Assembly: GCF_019966575.1 (NCBI RefSeq) | Contig: NZ_JAINFK010000002.1 | Location: forward strand, 248,001 to 312,000 | Origin: Oricola cellulosilytica | GTDB taxonomy: Bacteria > Pseudomonadota > Alphaproteobacteria > Rhizobiales > Rhizobiaceae | DNA length: 64,000 nucleotides | Direction: 5' to 3' | Shown here: positions 29,736 to 38,269 of the stretch, in pieces | How positions within the stretch are numbered: position 1 is the stretch's first letter | How the letters are laid out: each line of letters starts with the position of its first letter | Position numbers and translations under genes: made by a program | The notes under the pieces: generated by a model | Database searches by the model: none | What the model saw: only the letters and a program-made list of their open reading frames with translations | What the model was told of the DNA's origin: nothing

Positions 29736-30929
29736 CTAGTCTCCGTTCGGAAGGCAATGCCAACGTACGTCTGACAGCGAGACGAAGCGTGCGAACCGGG
29801 CAAGCTCGGCCTCCAGCTTGGCCGCCCGCCGCGCTGTCCATCGCACGCCCGGCTCCGGCCAGAGACTGACGACATTCAGTACGCCCCCGGCGCGGTCCGC
29901 CCTGGCCTCGATCCGGCCGACGAAGCGATCGCCTTCCAGCAGCGGAAAGACGTAATAGCCCCACCTCCGTTTGGCGGCGGGAACGAAAATTTCGATCCTG
30001 AAGTCGAAACCGAAGAGCCGCATCAGCCGCGCGCGGTCGCGCACGATCGGGTCGAACGGGTTGACGATGCGCAGCCGCGATCCAGGCTCCGGCGGCTCGG
30101 AAATGCGAAGCTCGATATCGTCCGGCGCAAGCGCCCTGCTCCAGGAGCCGTCAGCGGCCTGGATTTCGACCGGCACGAGCGACCGTTTACTGCCGTCGGA
30201 CCACCTCCTGACCTCCCCCGCGTCCGTGGCGTCCCAAAACCTCTGCACCTCGCCCGGCGTCCCGAAAGCCAGGCGGTCCAGCGCGCCGCGGCAAAGCCAG
30301 TCGACCTGTGCCTCATCGGAGTGCTCGAGATCGCGGACGTCAGCCGGAATGACGCGCTCTGAAAGATCGTAGAACTTCTTGAAATTATTGCGATGAGAGG
30401 TAGCGAGTTCGCCCGCGTACCACATGTAATCGAGCGCCAGCTTGTGCGGCGGTCTCGACCACATCCGCCTTTCCCCGGCGACCTTGGTCTCGAAGGCGTT
30501 TGTCGACAAGGGGCCTTCCGCCTCGATACGCTTCCGGATGGCCTGGCGGCCGGCCGCGTCGAGCATGGAACTGTAGTAATTCGAGCGGTCTATGCGTTCC
30601 TTGAGCCGCCGGAATTGCCGCCGCCACATCGAATAAAATTCAATCGGGAGAACGGAGGCATCGTGCGTATAATGTTCGAACAGGCTGCGCTCATGGGCCA
30701 GCAGCCGGTTGAGCATCGGCTCGCGGTAATGCTGATTGCGGCTCCACAGGATATGATGGTGTGCACGGGAGACGACGCGAATCGTGTCGAGTTGAACGTA
30801 GCCGAGCTTGCGGATGATCGACATCACGTCGAGCGGCCCGACGGGGGTTCCCGCCAGGCCCTGCGCATCGAGCCAGAGCCTGCGGGCATCGCGATTGCTG
30901 ATCTTCAGGGGCGCGTGTGTGGCGAACAT
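29736..30929 (-). CDS. YcaQ/AlkX-type DNA glycosylase (HTH_42 winged-helix protein)
   Basis: Protein of 397 residues of the winged-helix YcaQ family, which removes damaged bases and unhooks interstrand crosslinks. The catalytic QPhiD motif is Q46-L47-D48 in YVQLDTI, as in E. coli YcaQ rather than the QPhiQ of AlkZ. HHILWSRN, WSRPPHKLALDYMWYAGEL and the C-terminal winged-helix segments fit. Length is close to E. coli YcaQ. Single gene. Confidence 0.87.
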   Translation of the reverse strand: MFATHAPLKISNRDARRLWLDAQGLAGTPVGPLDVMSIIRKLGYVQLDTIRVVSRAHHHILWSRNQHYREPMLNRLLAHERSLFEHYTHDASVLPIEFYSMWRRQFRRLKERIDRSNYYSSMLDAAGRQAIRKRIEAEGPLSTNAFETKVAGERRMWSRPPHKLALDYMWYAGELATSHRNNFKKFYDLSERVIPADVRDLEHSDEAQVDWLCRGALDRLAFGTPGEVQRFWDATDAGEVRRWSDGSKRSLVPVEIQAADGSWSRALAPDDIELRISEPPEPGSRLRIVNPFDPIVRDRARLMRLFGFDFRIEIFVPAAKRRWGYYVFPLLEGDRFVGRIEARADRAGGVLNVVSLWPEPGVRWTARRAAKLEAELARFARFVSLSDVRWHCLPNGD

Positions 30930-31141
30930 TTCTTGAAAGACGGGTTCCGCTTCAAATCATCTGCGAGTCATGTTCATGCCTATCCCGAAAAACGGGACAA
31001 ATAAAGAACAGCGACGAACGTGACTGGCCGGCCAAGCGCACGAATTCACCGCAAGCGCGGTAGCCGCGCGCCGAAAAATTGGCTAGAGCGTCGATTAGTC
31101 GTGTGCTGTTGCGCGCTGCCGCCCCTTGGAGTTCGCCCTCG

Positions 31142-31534
31142 GTGAGATTTGGAAAATTACCGTATTGTCTGTTGATCGTGGCGCTGGCGTTCGGCGCTCC
31201 GCACGCCGCCCGCGCGCAAGCCGGTCCGTCGGCGGTGGTCCCCTACGACGAGAATCTCCTGCGCCTGGCAGAGGTGCTCGGCTCGGTCCACTATCTGCGC
31301 AATGTCTGCGGCGAGGAATCCAACAGTTGGCGCGAGCGTATGGAAGAATTGCTTGTCGTCGAGAATCCCGAACCGCTGCGCCGGGCTCGTCTCGTCGCGA
31401 GCTTCAATCGCGGCTACCGCACCTTCGATAGCGTCTACACGAAGTGCACCCGGCAAGCGCTGGACGCAGTGGAGCGCTACATGCGCGAGGGCCTCGAACT
31501 CACCCGCGAAATCAACAGCCGCTACGGGGAGTGA
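31142..31534 (+). CDS. TIGR02301 family exported protein
   Basis: About 130 residues. An N-terminal signal sequence (LPYCLLIVALAFGAPHAARAQA) is followed by LLRLAEVLGSVHYLRNVCG, RARLVASFNRGYRTF and a second cysteine in YTKCTRQAL. These match TIGR02301, an alphaproteobacterial family of unknown function with a likely disulfide. The start is uncertain: GTG 31142 gives a clean signal peptide, TTG 31079 is the upstream option. It heads a run of unknown genes. Confidence 0.8.
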   Translation: MRFGKLPYCLLIVALAFGAPHAARAQAGPSAVVPYDENLLRLAEVLGSVHYLRNVCGEESNSWRERMEELLVVENPEPLRRARLVASFNRGYRTFDSVYTKCTRQALDAVERYMREGLELTREINSRYGE

Positions 31535-31659
31535 GCAGCCTCTCCGGCGCTCATGAGATTATCCAAGTGTTAACGTTTACGCGCTTTGGCGCTTTTGTTT
31601 CGCAATGCACTGCTGATATGTTAACAGGCAGTGAAGTGTGTGTGCCAAATTGGTAGCGT

Positions 31660-31929
31660 ATGGTTTGCGAAATGGATGTAACGATCAGCGAAATGGACGA
31701 GATCATCGCGCGCGAGAAGCGTGACGCGGCGCTTGAGGTTCACAGCGATGCGTGGGCCGACGGCACGATGGAAGGCATCGACGCGGACATCCTCGCCGAT
31801 GCGGCCATCGCTACGGCGCTTGAGGAAACGATCCGGGAACTTGGCGAGGAGGCCGCCCTTGCGCTGGTCGAAACGCTGCGGGACCGTATCCTCACCGGCG
31901 AGTTCACGCCCAACAGATCACTCCAGTAG
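31660..31929 (+). CDS. Small acidic conserved hypothetical protein
   Basis: An 89-residue acidic, mostly helical protein (ISEMDEIIAREKRDAALEV; TALEETIRELGEEAALALVE) that I cannot assign to a function. ATG 31660 or 31672 may start it; the second begins MDVTISEMDE. Similar short proteins accompany TIGR02301 genes in rhizobia as far as I recall, but this is not verified. Confidence 0.6.
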   Translation: MVCEMDVTISEMDEIIAREKRDAALEVHSDAWADGTMEGIDADILADAAIATALEETIRELGEEAALALVETLRDRILTGEFTPNRSLQ

Positions 31930-31963
31930 ATCGACCGGCCGTTCGGGCTGGCGGGGACGGATA

Positions 31964-32797
31964 ATGGGGCGCGCCCTTCGGTTCGTAAATTCGCCGCAAC
32001 GTTTTCGCTCAGGGCCCGGGCCCCTTACACTTTTTTTCCTCTTGGCGATCCTGTCTGCATCAGGAGCAGGCGCTTCATCGGCTTGGGCGGAAGGGCATTC
32101 AGAAGTTTTGCCGGACGGCGAAATCCGGCGTGAGGATCTGCCGCCGCTCGAAACTCCCATTCCCGGCAACACCCCGTCCGACCGCGAGAGCATCGTCGGT
32201 CCGCCTCCTTCCGATGCCATCCCTCTACCCGAGCCATTCCGCGCCAAGCCCGGGATGGACCCCGAAAATCCGCTCGCGATCCCGGGGCAAGATGGCGTTG
32301 AGCAGGACGGCGGGCTGCCACAGGGCGGGGAGCCTGTCATCGGGGGAGATGTCGAGGATCTGCCGCCCCCCGTGCAACGCATGCGGGAGATGATCATGCA
32401 GGCGGCGCGCGACGCCGACTTCGAGGCGCTGCGGCCGCTGATCGGCAGCGGCGCAGATATGACGCAATTGTCCCTCGGTGGCTATGAAGGCGATCCGATC
32501 GCCTACATCCGCGACTTGTCCGGCGACACGAAGGGTCACGAAATCCTTGCCATCCTCCTCGAAGTTCTCGAAGCGGGCTACGCGATCTACGATCCCGGAA
32601 CACCGAACGAGATCTTCGTATGGCCGTACTTCGTCGCAACGTCCCTTGACGAACTCACGCCGAAGCAGCGGGTGGAACTTTTCAAGCTCGTCACGTCGGG
32701 CGATTACGAGGACATGCGCGCGTTCGGCGCTTACATCTTCTACCGGGTCGGCATTTCGCCCGACGGGCGCTGGCGGTTCTTCGTTGCCGGAGACTAG
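31964..32797 (+). CDS. Hypothetical exported protein
   Basis: Protein of 277 residues from ATG 31964. A basic start and hydrophobic stretch (LFFLLAILSASGAGASSAWA) form a signal peptide. A Pro-rich, acidic linker (residues 45-120) precedes a folded C-terminal half containing ARDADFEALRPLIGSG and WPYFVATSLDELTPKQRVELF, ending with GRWRFFVAGD. The C-terminal half looks like a conserved periplasmic domain, function unknown. Follows the small acidic gene by 34 bases. Confidence 0.75.
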   Translation: MGRALRFVNSPQRFRSGPGPLTLFFLLAILSASGAGASSAWAEGHSEVLPDGEIRREDLPPLETPIPGNTPSDRESIVGPPPSDAIPLPEPFRAKPGMDPENPLAIPGQDGVEQDGGLPQGGEPVIGGDVEDLPPPVQRMREMIMQAARDADFEALRPLIGSGADMTQLSLGGYEGDPIAYIRDLSGDTKGHEILAILLEVLEAGYAIYDPGTPNEIFVWPYFVATSLDELTPKQRVELFKLVTSGDYEDMRAFGAYIFYRVGISPDGRWRFFVAGD

Positions 32798-32886
32798 GGT
32801 CAGGACCCTGGAGCGCTTCGCGGCCCACCCTTGGAAATCATGCCTTCCGTTACGATATCCGGTACGGACGCAATCGGGAGAGGCTG

Positions 32887-33315
32887 ATGGAAACCGGCAA
32901 CATGATCGCGGAGCGGAAAGCCCCCGCTGACACGGAGAGTTCATCGCGTGGTGCGCTGGTCCGCCGCCTCGTCATCTTCCAGATAAAGCTGTTTACGGAC
33001 GGCATGCGCGACCTTCTGCTAAGTCCGGTCTCGCTCGCCGCCGCCGCGTTCGGCTTCTTCCTGGGCGGACGCAACCCGCATGGCGCGTTCGACCGGTTGA
33101 TGGATGCAGGTCACGCCAGCGACCGGTGGATCGACCTGTTCGGACACCACCAGAACGGCGGCCAGGCGGTGTGTCTGGAAAAAATGCTGGGCGATATCGA
33201 AACGGTGTTGCGCGAGGACCACGCGCGCGGCGGCCTCACCGCCGAGGCGCACCGGCGCCTGAGATCGCTGGCCGACGAGCTGCGCCGCCGGACGTCACCC
33301 CGGCAGAGCCTCTGA
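32887..33315 (+). CDS. Hypothetical protein
   Basis: Protein of 142 residues with a central hydrophobic segment (LLLSPVSLAAAAFGFFLG) and a C-terminal helical part rich in Arg/Leu (LTAEAHRRLRSLADELRRR). No family recognised; possibly a single-pass membrane protein. Its 3' end overlaps the end of the convergent dihydroorotase-like gene by 21 bases. Confidence 0.65.
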   Translation: METGNMIAERKAPADTESSSRGALVRRLVIFQIKLFTDGMRDLLLSPVSLAAAAFGFFLGGRNPHGAFDRLMDAGHASDRWIDLFGHHQNGGQAVCLEKMLGDIETVLREDHARGGLTAEAHRRLRSLADELRRRTSPRQSL

Positions 33316-34626
33316 AAACAATACCGGCTCGCCCTGCGACGGCGCCGTGATTTCGCCTTCCCACATCACCCGTTCGCCGCGAATCATGGCGCCGACGGGC
33401 CAGCCGGTAACTTGCCTGCCGTCATAGGGCGTCCAACCGGCCTTCGACCCCTGCTGCGCGTTGCTGATCGTCTCACGGCGCTTCATGTCGACGATGGTGA
33501 AATCGGCATCGTATCCAGCCGCGATGCGGCCCTTGCGGGCGATGCCGAACAGGCGGTTCGGGCCGTGCGATGACAAGTCCACGAAGCGCTCCAGCGTCAG
33601 CCGGCCGGCATTGACGTGATCGAGCATGATCGGAACCAGCGTCTGCACGCCGGTCATCCCGGACGGACTTGCCGGATAGGCCTTCGCCTTCTCCTCCAGC
33701 GTATGCGGTGCGTGGTCGGAGCCGAGCACATCGATGACGCCCTGCCCGATACCGCGCCAGATGCCGTCCCGATGCCTGCCATCGCGCACCGGCGGGTTCA
33801 TCTGGATCAATGTGCCGAGCTCCGCGTAATCGTCCGCGGTCAAAGTCAGATGATGCGGCGTCGCCTCCGCCGTCGCGACATCCTTGTGTCCGGCTAGAAA
33901 ATCGATCTCCTCGGCAGTCGAAATGTGCAGCACATGAATGCGCGCCCGGGTCTCCCGGGCGATACGCACCAGACGCTCGGTGCATTGCAGCGCCGCCGTT
34001 TCGTCGCGCCAGACCGGATGCGACGTCGGATCGCCCTCGACGCGCAGGCCGGCCCGCTTGCGCAGCCGGAACTCGTCCTCGGAATGAAAGGCGGCCCGGC
34101 GGCGCGTGTTGCGCAGGATCGCCGCAACTCCCCCGTCGTCCTCGACCAGGAGGCTGCCGGTCGACGATCCCATGAACACCTTGATGCCCGCGGCACCGGG
34201 AAGCCGCTCCAGTTCTCCGGCAATATCGGCATTTTCGCGCGTGCCGCCGACCCAGAACGCGAAATCGCAATGCATACGATGCCTTGCGCGCCGCACCTTG
34301 TCCACAAGCATCTCCTCGCTTGTGGTCAGCGGATTGGTGTTGGGCATTTCGAATACGGACGTAACCCCGCCTAGCACCGCCGCGCGCGACCCGGTCTCAA
34401 GATCTTCCTTGTGTTCCAGGCCGGGCTCGCGGAAATGCACTTGGCTATCGATCACCCCCGGCAGGACGTGCAGGCCGGTGCAATCGATGGTTTCTCCGGC
34501 TTGAGAGGCATCGAACGATCCGATCGCAGCGACCTGCCCCTGGCGGACGCCGATATCCCGCACGCCCCGGCCGTCGTGATTGACGACTTCGCCGCCTTTC
34601 AAAACCAGGTCGAATGTCTTGCTCAT
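33295..34626 (-). CDS. Dihydroorotase-like amidohydrolase
   Basis: Amidohydrolase-superfamily protein of 443 residues resembling class I dihydroorotase (PyrC, pyrimidine synthesis). The carbamylated lysine is expected in GIKVFMGSS, H in AAFHSED and HVLHISTAEE, and the catalytic Asp in GSDHAPHTLEEK. The first metal ligand of the usual D-x-H-x-H motif is missing: DSQVHFREPG has Q62 where His is expected, with H64 kept. ATG 34626 yields MSKTFDLVLKGG. It stands alone, away from pyrB. It could be a related hydantoinase-type enzyme. Confidence 0.8.
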   Translation of the reverse strand: MSKTFDLVLKGGEVVNHDGRGVRDIGVRQGQVAAIGSFDASQAGETIDCTGLHVLPGVIDSQVHFREPGLEHKEDLETGSRAAVLGGVTSVFEMPNTNPLTTSEEMLVDKVRRARHRMHCDFAFWVGGTRENADIAGELERLPGAAGIKVFMGSSTGSLLVEDDGGVAAILRNTRRRAAFHSEDEFRLRKRAGLRVEGDPTSHPVWRDETAALQCTERLVRIARETRARIHVLHISTAEEIDFLAGHKDVATAEATPHHLTLTADDYAELGTLIQMNPPVRDGRHRDGIWRGIGQGVIDVLGSDHAPHTLEEKAKAYPASPSGMTGVQTLVPIMLDHVNAGRLTLERFVDLSSHGPNRLFGIARKGRIAAGYDADFTIVDMKRRETISNAQQGSKAGWTPYDGRQVTGWPVGAMIRGERVMWEGEITAPSQGEPVLFSEALPG

Positions 34627-34708
34627 TGCCGGTGATCCCTTGCCGCGCCGCCGCTCCGGGATTACGTACCCAACTGCCCTAAAGCAAGCGCGCAAAGTGA
34701 CCGACCCC

Positions 34709-35572
34709 ATGCCTGTTCACCTCCCCACCGGACGCAGTGTCATCCTCATTGAGGGCGAGGACGCCGAGCATTTCCTGCAGAATCTGGTGACCTGCGACCT
34801 CGGTTCGCTTCAGGAAGGCGTGGCGCGCGCTGGCGCGTTGCTCGCACCGCAAGGCAAGGTGCTGTTCGATTTCCTGATTTTCCGAGTTGGCGCCGACGCT
34901 TTCATGATCGACATCCGGTCCGATGTGGCCGCCGATTTCATCCGCCGTCTGACCCTCTACAAACTGCGGGCAAAAGTCGAAATTGGTGAGTCGGAGGAAT
35001 CTCTTGTGGCGATTTCCTGGGAAAATGATTCAAGCGACATCGCGGCGGCGCGCGCCGTGCGCGATTCGCGCTTCGTTGAGGAAATCGGCGTGACGCGCCA
35101 TTACGGCGATGCCATTTCCGGCAGGAACGACAAGGCCGACGCCTGGAACGCGCTTCGCGTCTCCCATGGCGTCGCCGAAAGCGGCCCCGATTTCGCGCTT
35201 GGAGAAGCTTTTCCGCATGACATCTCGCTCGATCAGAATGACGGCGTGGATTTCCGCAAGGGTTGTTATGTCGGACAGGAAGTCGTCTCTCGGATGCAGC
35301 ATCGCGGCACCGCCCGCCGCCGCATCGTGATCGTCGAGTCAGCGGAGCCGCTGCCGGCTCCGGGGACGGCCATCGAGACAGGCGGGAAACCGGTCGGAAC
35401 GCTGGGAACCGTCGCCGGCGAACGCGCGCTCGCCATTGTCCGGCTCGACCGGGCGCGTGACGCGCGCGAGAAGGGAATGCCGATCGTCGCTGGCGACACG
35501 CCTGTTGAACTCACCTTGCCGCGAGGCGTGAGCTACGACTGGCCGAACGATACTGCCGCGGCGGACGACTGA
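34709..35572 (+). CDS. ygfZ: Folate-binding protein YgfZ
   Basis: Tetrahydrofolate-dependent protein, related to GcvT, that supports iron-sulfur cluster enzymes. The signature KGCYVGQE carries conserved Cys186, with GTARRR following. The start is ATG 34709 (MPVHLPTGRSVILIEG), with GTG 34697 possible; 287 residues is normal. Divergent from the dihydroorotase-like gene and followed two bases later by the HD-domain gene. Confidence 0.92.
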   Translation: MPVHLPTGRSVILIEGEDAEHFLQNLVTCDLGSLQEGVARAGALLAPQGKVLFDFLIFRVGADAFMIDIRSDVAADFIRRLTLYKLRAKVEIGESEESLVAISWENDSSDIAAARAVRDSRFVEEIGVTRHYGDAISGRNDKADAWNALRVSHGVAESGPDFALGEAFPHDISLDQNDGVDFRKGCYVGQEVVSRMQHRGTARRRIVIVESAEPLPAPGTAIETGGKPVGTLGTVAGERALAIVRLDRARDAREKGMPIVAGDTPVELTLPRGVSYDWPNDTAAADD

Positions 35573-35574
35573 CG

Positions 35575-36213
35575 GTGGCCGATCGCGAAGGCGCACCGGC
35601 GCGGGCATGGCAGCGCATGCTTTCAGGACGGCGGCTCGATCTGCTTGATCCCTCCCCACTCGACATCGAGATCTCCGACATCGCTCACGGACTGGCGCGC
35701 GTCGCCCGCTGGAACGGGCAAACTTCCGGCAAACATGCCTACTCAGTGGCGCAGCATTCGCTCGCGGTGGAGTACATCGTCGGACGTATTGTGCCGGATT
35801 GCTCGCCCATGCTGCGGCTGGCGACGCTGCTGCACGATGCGCCCGAATACGTCATCGGCGACATGATCTCGCCATTCAAGAAGGTGCTCGGCGGCAACTA
35901 CAAGGCGGTTGAGACGCGGCTCGAGGCGGCCATCCACATCCGCTTCGGCCTGCCGCCGCATCCGGGCCGGACGATCCGGGGCCAAATCAAGCGCGCCGAC
36001 CAGATTTCCGCCTTCTACGAGGCGACCGTACTTGCCGGATTTTCCGAAAAGGAGGCCGTTACCTATTTCGGTCGGCCGCGCGGATTTTCACCCGATGGTC
36101 TCGATCTGACACCGCGCCCCGTCTCCGACATACAACGGTTGTATCTTGACCGTTTCGCGGATGTGGAGACCGCCTTCAGGAGCCAGGGCGCGCCTGCGCG
36201 AAGAAAGGCCTGA
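35575..36213 (+). CDS. HD domain-containing phosphohydrolase
   Basis: Protein of 212 residues with the metal-binding HD pattern: YSVAQHSLAVE, LATLLHDAPEYVIGD and a later aspartate in IKRADQISAF. It resembles YfbR-like 5'-deoxyribonucleotidases, but the substrate is unproven. The start GTG 35575 is two bases after the ygfZ stop and it ends four bases before the phosphatase gene, so all three are one operon. Confidence 0.88.
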   Translation: MADREGAPARAWQRMLSGRRLDLLDPSPLDIEISDIAHGLARVARWNGQTSGKHAYSVAQHSLAVEYIVGRIVPDCSPMLRLATLLHDAPEYVIGDMISPFKKVLGGNYKAVETRLEAAIHIRFGLPPHPGRTIRGQIKRADQISAFYEATVLAGFSEKEAVTYFGRPRGFSPDGLDLTPRPVSDIQRLYLDRFADVETAFRSQGAPARRKA

Positions 36214-36216
36214 CCA

Positions 36217-36741
36217 ATGCCCTATATCCTCGTTTGCCCGCTATCGTGCATTCAGGACGCGGCAACGTCGTCCGGCGCCCGGCGGATGCTGACGGTCATC
36301 AACGCCGGCACTCCGGTAACGCGCCCGCGCGAAATCGCCGAAGAGCATCACCTTTTCCTCGGCTTCAACGACATCGCTGTCGCCATGGAAGGCATGACGC
36401 TGCCGGGTGAGGAACATGTGCGCGCCATTCTGGACTTCGCCCATGGCTGGGACCGCGAAGCACCGATGATCATCCACTGCTTTGCCGGCATCTCGCGCTC
36501 CACGGCATCGGCCTATATGAGCGCGCTGGCGCTCAATCCCGAACTGGACGAGTACGAACTGGCGCAGGATTTGCGCTGGCGCGCGCCTTCGGCAACGCCC
36601 AATCCGAAACTGATCGAGATCGCCGATGCGGTTCTAGGCCGCGGCGGCCGGATGGTCGACGCCATCCGCGAAATCGGACGCGGTGCGGATGCCTTCGAAG
36701 GCGAGCCCTTCAAACTTCCGCTGACGCGCGACGAGATCTGA
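36217..36741 (+). CDS. Tyrosine phosphatase superfamily protein
   Basis: Protein of 174 residues with the Cys-X5-Arg phosphatase loop HCFAGISRS (C88, R94), characteristic of dual-specificity/PTP-like enzymes, and a general-acid-like Asp-rich segment upstream (ALNPELDEYE lies after the loop). Third gene of the ygfZ-HD-phosphatase operon. Substrate unknown. Confidence 0.85.
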   Translation: MPYILVCPLSCIQDAATSSGARRMLTVINAGTPVTRPREIAEEHHLFLGFNDIAVAMEGMTLPGEEHVRAILDFAHGWDREAPMIIHCFAGISRSTASAYMSALALNPELDEYELAQDLRWRAPSATPNPKLIEIADAVLGRGGRMVDAIREIGRGADAFEGEPFKLPLTRDEI

Positions 36742-36766
36742 GCCGGCGCCGGCCAGAAGCCCGGCC

Positions 36767-37171
36767 TCACCAGCCCCACTGGAACGTGAGGCCGCTCTGC
36801 CGGTTACCGCTCTGGGCTACGTCGGATCGGGTGTTCCGGCCAAATTGGAATAGCCCGTAGGCGTTGTCGCTTCCGTACTGGCGCAATGTCCCGGAATGAC
36901 CGGTACCCTCCTGATGAACGACCCCGTAATTGCGTGAGCCACGCTGCGCGATCCCTGCGCTGTTGTCCGAGCCATATTGGCGAACGACCGCCCCGCGGCG
37001 GGATTTGTTGTAATAGGAGTAGAGATCGAGCCCGGTACGGATCGCCGAGGCCGACTCACGGCTTGTCGGTACAATCTCGACAGAAAAGGAGCCTCCGGCG
37101 GAAGCTGGAGCGATCAATGCGGTCGTTGCGATCAGCCCAGCTGCTGCGCCTTTGAATGATTTCGGGGTCAT
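36767..37171 (-). CDS. Curlin-repeat protein
   Basis: Secreted amyloid subunit of about 134 residues. A signal sequence (AAAGLIATTALIAPASAGG) precedes six degenerate curlin half-repeats of the form QxGxxN, e.g. RQYGSDNSAG, AQRGSRNYG, RQYGSDNAYG and AQSGNRQSG. ATG 37171 is preferred: GGAGG lies about seven bases upstream, while earlier Mets overlap that site. The gene is separated from csgH by a terminator, so it may have its own promoter. It may be a CsgA- or CsgB-type subunit. Confidence 0.82.
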   Translation of the reverse strand: MTPKSFKGAAAGLIATTALIAPASAGGSFSVEIVPTSRESASAIRTGLDLYSYYNKSRRGAVVRQYGSDNSAGIAQRGSRNYGVVHQEGTGHSGTLRQYGSDNAYGLFQFGRNTRSDVAQSGNRQSGLTFQWGW

Positions 37172-37310
37172 GGTCATCTCCTCCATCGACTTTCTGTTGC
37201 GGCGGGTCCGTCCCGCTGACAGATCCAGATTGTCGCGAGGGTGCTGAACGGTCCCGGAATTTTCCGTTCAGTTGCCATTCATGGGCCGGACCCGACATCA
37301 TCCGTTCCAA

Positions 37311-37337
37311 TAAAAAACCCCGGCGTTTTCGCCGGGG
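37311..37337 (-). terminator. Intrinsic terminator after csgH
   Basis: On the minus strand an 8-bp perfect stem (37318-37325 with 37330-37337, loop of four A on the transcript) is followed by TTTTTTA (complement of 37311-37317). It is the strongest terminator in this region and lies 24 bases after the csgH stop. Confidence 0.85.
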
Positions 37338-37360
37338 CATCCGTTGGTCATGTCAATCGG

Positions 37361-37756
37361 TCAGATCGCACCGAAACGCTTATCACAAACGATTGTCTTC
37401 CCGCGCACCTCCAACTCAAGGCGGGCGTCAAAGATCGCCCCGGGACTGGAGAGCATGACATTGCCGACCTCCGCGTCCTCGCCCGGCCCGGCTTCGAACT
37501 CGCCGCTCTGCGAGATGTTGCTGCTGCCGGAGCGACCGGAGCTTTTGACATCGAAGCGATAAATGCCCGTATGGACCGCGTCGGCTTTGACCATGCCGGT
37601 CAGGCTGGTCATTCCGGCGCGTGTGGAAGCCTGGATTTCACAGCGGACCGGCTCAACTCCTGAATGCGCCGATCCAGTTGAGACGGCCGCGCCGGCTGCG
37701 GTCAAACCGATGGCGGCGACCGCCATGCCGGACATGAGTTGTCTGTGTCTGGTCAT
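37361..37756 (-). CDS. csgH: CsgH-like curli assembly chaperone
   Basis: Periplasmic Ig-fold protein of 131 residues that, in alphaproteobacteria, inhibits premature curlin polymerisation (counterpart of CsgC). After a signal peptide (MAVAAIGLTAAGAAVSTGS) the mature part has the CsgH-type strands with cysteines in VRCEIQ and IVCDKRF, IYRFDVKSSG, and NISQSGEF. Family assignment is from sequence character and the flanking curlin genes. Position between two curlins is strong support. Confidence 0.82.
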   Translation of the reverse strand: MTRHRQLMSGMAVAAIGLTAAGAAVSTGSAHSGVEPVRCEIQASTRAGMTSLTGMVKADAVHTGIYRFDVKSSGRSGSSNISQSGEFEAGPGEDAEVGNVMLSSPGAIFDARLELEVRGKTIVCDKRFGAI

Positions 37757-37834
37757 CGATCATTCTCCTCGGTTGCGTTTGAACACGCGGCGCGGAAGCT
37801 TGGCCGCCTCCGGCCGCGACGGTTCGGGCGTTGC

Positions 37835-38269
37835 TCAGAAGCAATCCTGAACGAAGGCCGTGACATTGCCCTGGCCGGACTGATTGACATCGGCCTTGCA
37901 ACCATGACCGACCTGGACGCCGGCGGCGATGTTGCCGTTGCCGTCCTGCGTCAGGATCGTGGTGTGCCTGGCTCCGAACTGGCCGACGCCGGCGGTATTG
38001 CGGCTTCCGTACTGCCGGGTTTCGGCAAAGTTCCGGCGGCCGTCCTGGCCGACCACGGCAAGATTGCGCTGGCCGGTCTGCCGACTGATCATCTTGTTAT
38101 ATCTGCCGCTCTGATAGACGCCGATGCGATTGTGAATTCCGGTCTGGGTTCCGCCGGCGGAATGAGCGTAGCCGTATTGACGGATGTTGACTTCATTGGC
38201 GCTCGCCGGGATCGCGGACGCGCCGAGCACGGCTGCAACAACAGTTGTCAGGAAGAACTTGCGGGGCAT
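37835..38269 (-). CDS. Curlin major-subunit-like protein
   Basis: Secreted protein of 144 residues: signal peptide (FFLTTVVAAVLGASAIPASA) and about ten QxGxxN half-repeats (NIRQYG, QTGIHN, QSGRYN, QTGQRN, QDGRRN, QYGSRN, QFGARH, QDGNGN, QVGHG, QSGQGN). This repeat density is that of curli amyloid subunits. Two cysteines (HGCKAD and the terminal DCF) are unusual for CsgA and may form a disulfide. ATG 38269 has AGGAG eight bases upstream. Confidence 0.85.
   Translation of the reverse strand: MPRKFFLTTVVAAVLGASAIPASANEVNIRQYGYAHSAGGTQTGIHNRIGVYQSGRYNKMISRQTGQRNLAVVGQDGRRNFAETRQYGSRNTAGVGQFGARHTTILTQDGNGNIAAGVQVGHGCKADVNQSGQGNVTAFVQDCF

Noticed and set aside
31560-31625. Possible CtrA sites (GTTAAC) before the small acidic gene
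   Set aside because: Two GTTAAC sequences are present, but not as TTAA-N7-TTAA; too weak to call.
36742-36766. GC-rich palindromic stretch between the phosphatase and curlin genes
   Set aside because: Short GCCGGCGCCGGC palindrome without a T-run on either strand, so no terminator call.
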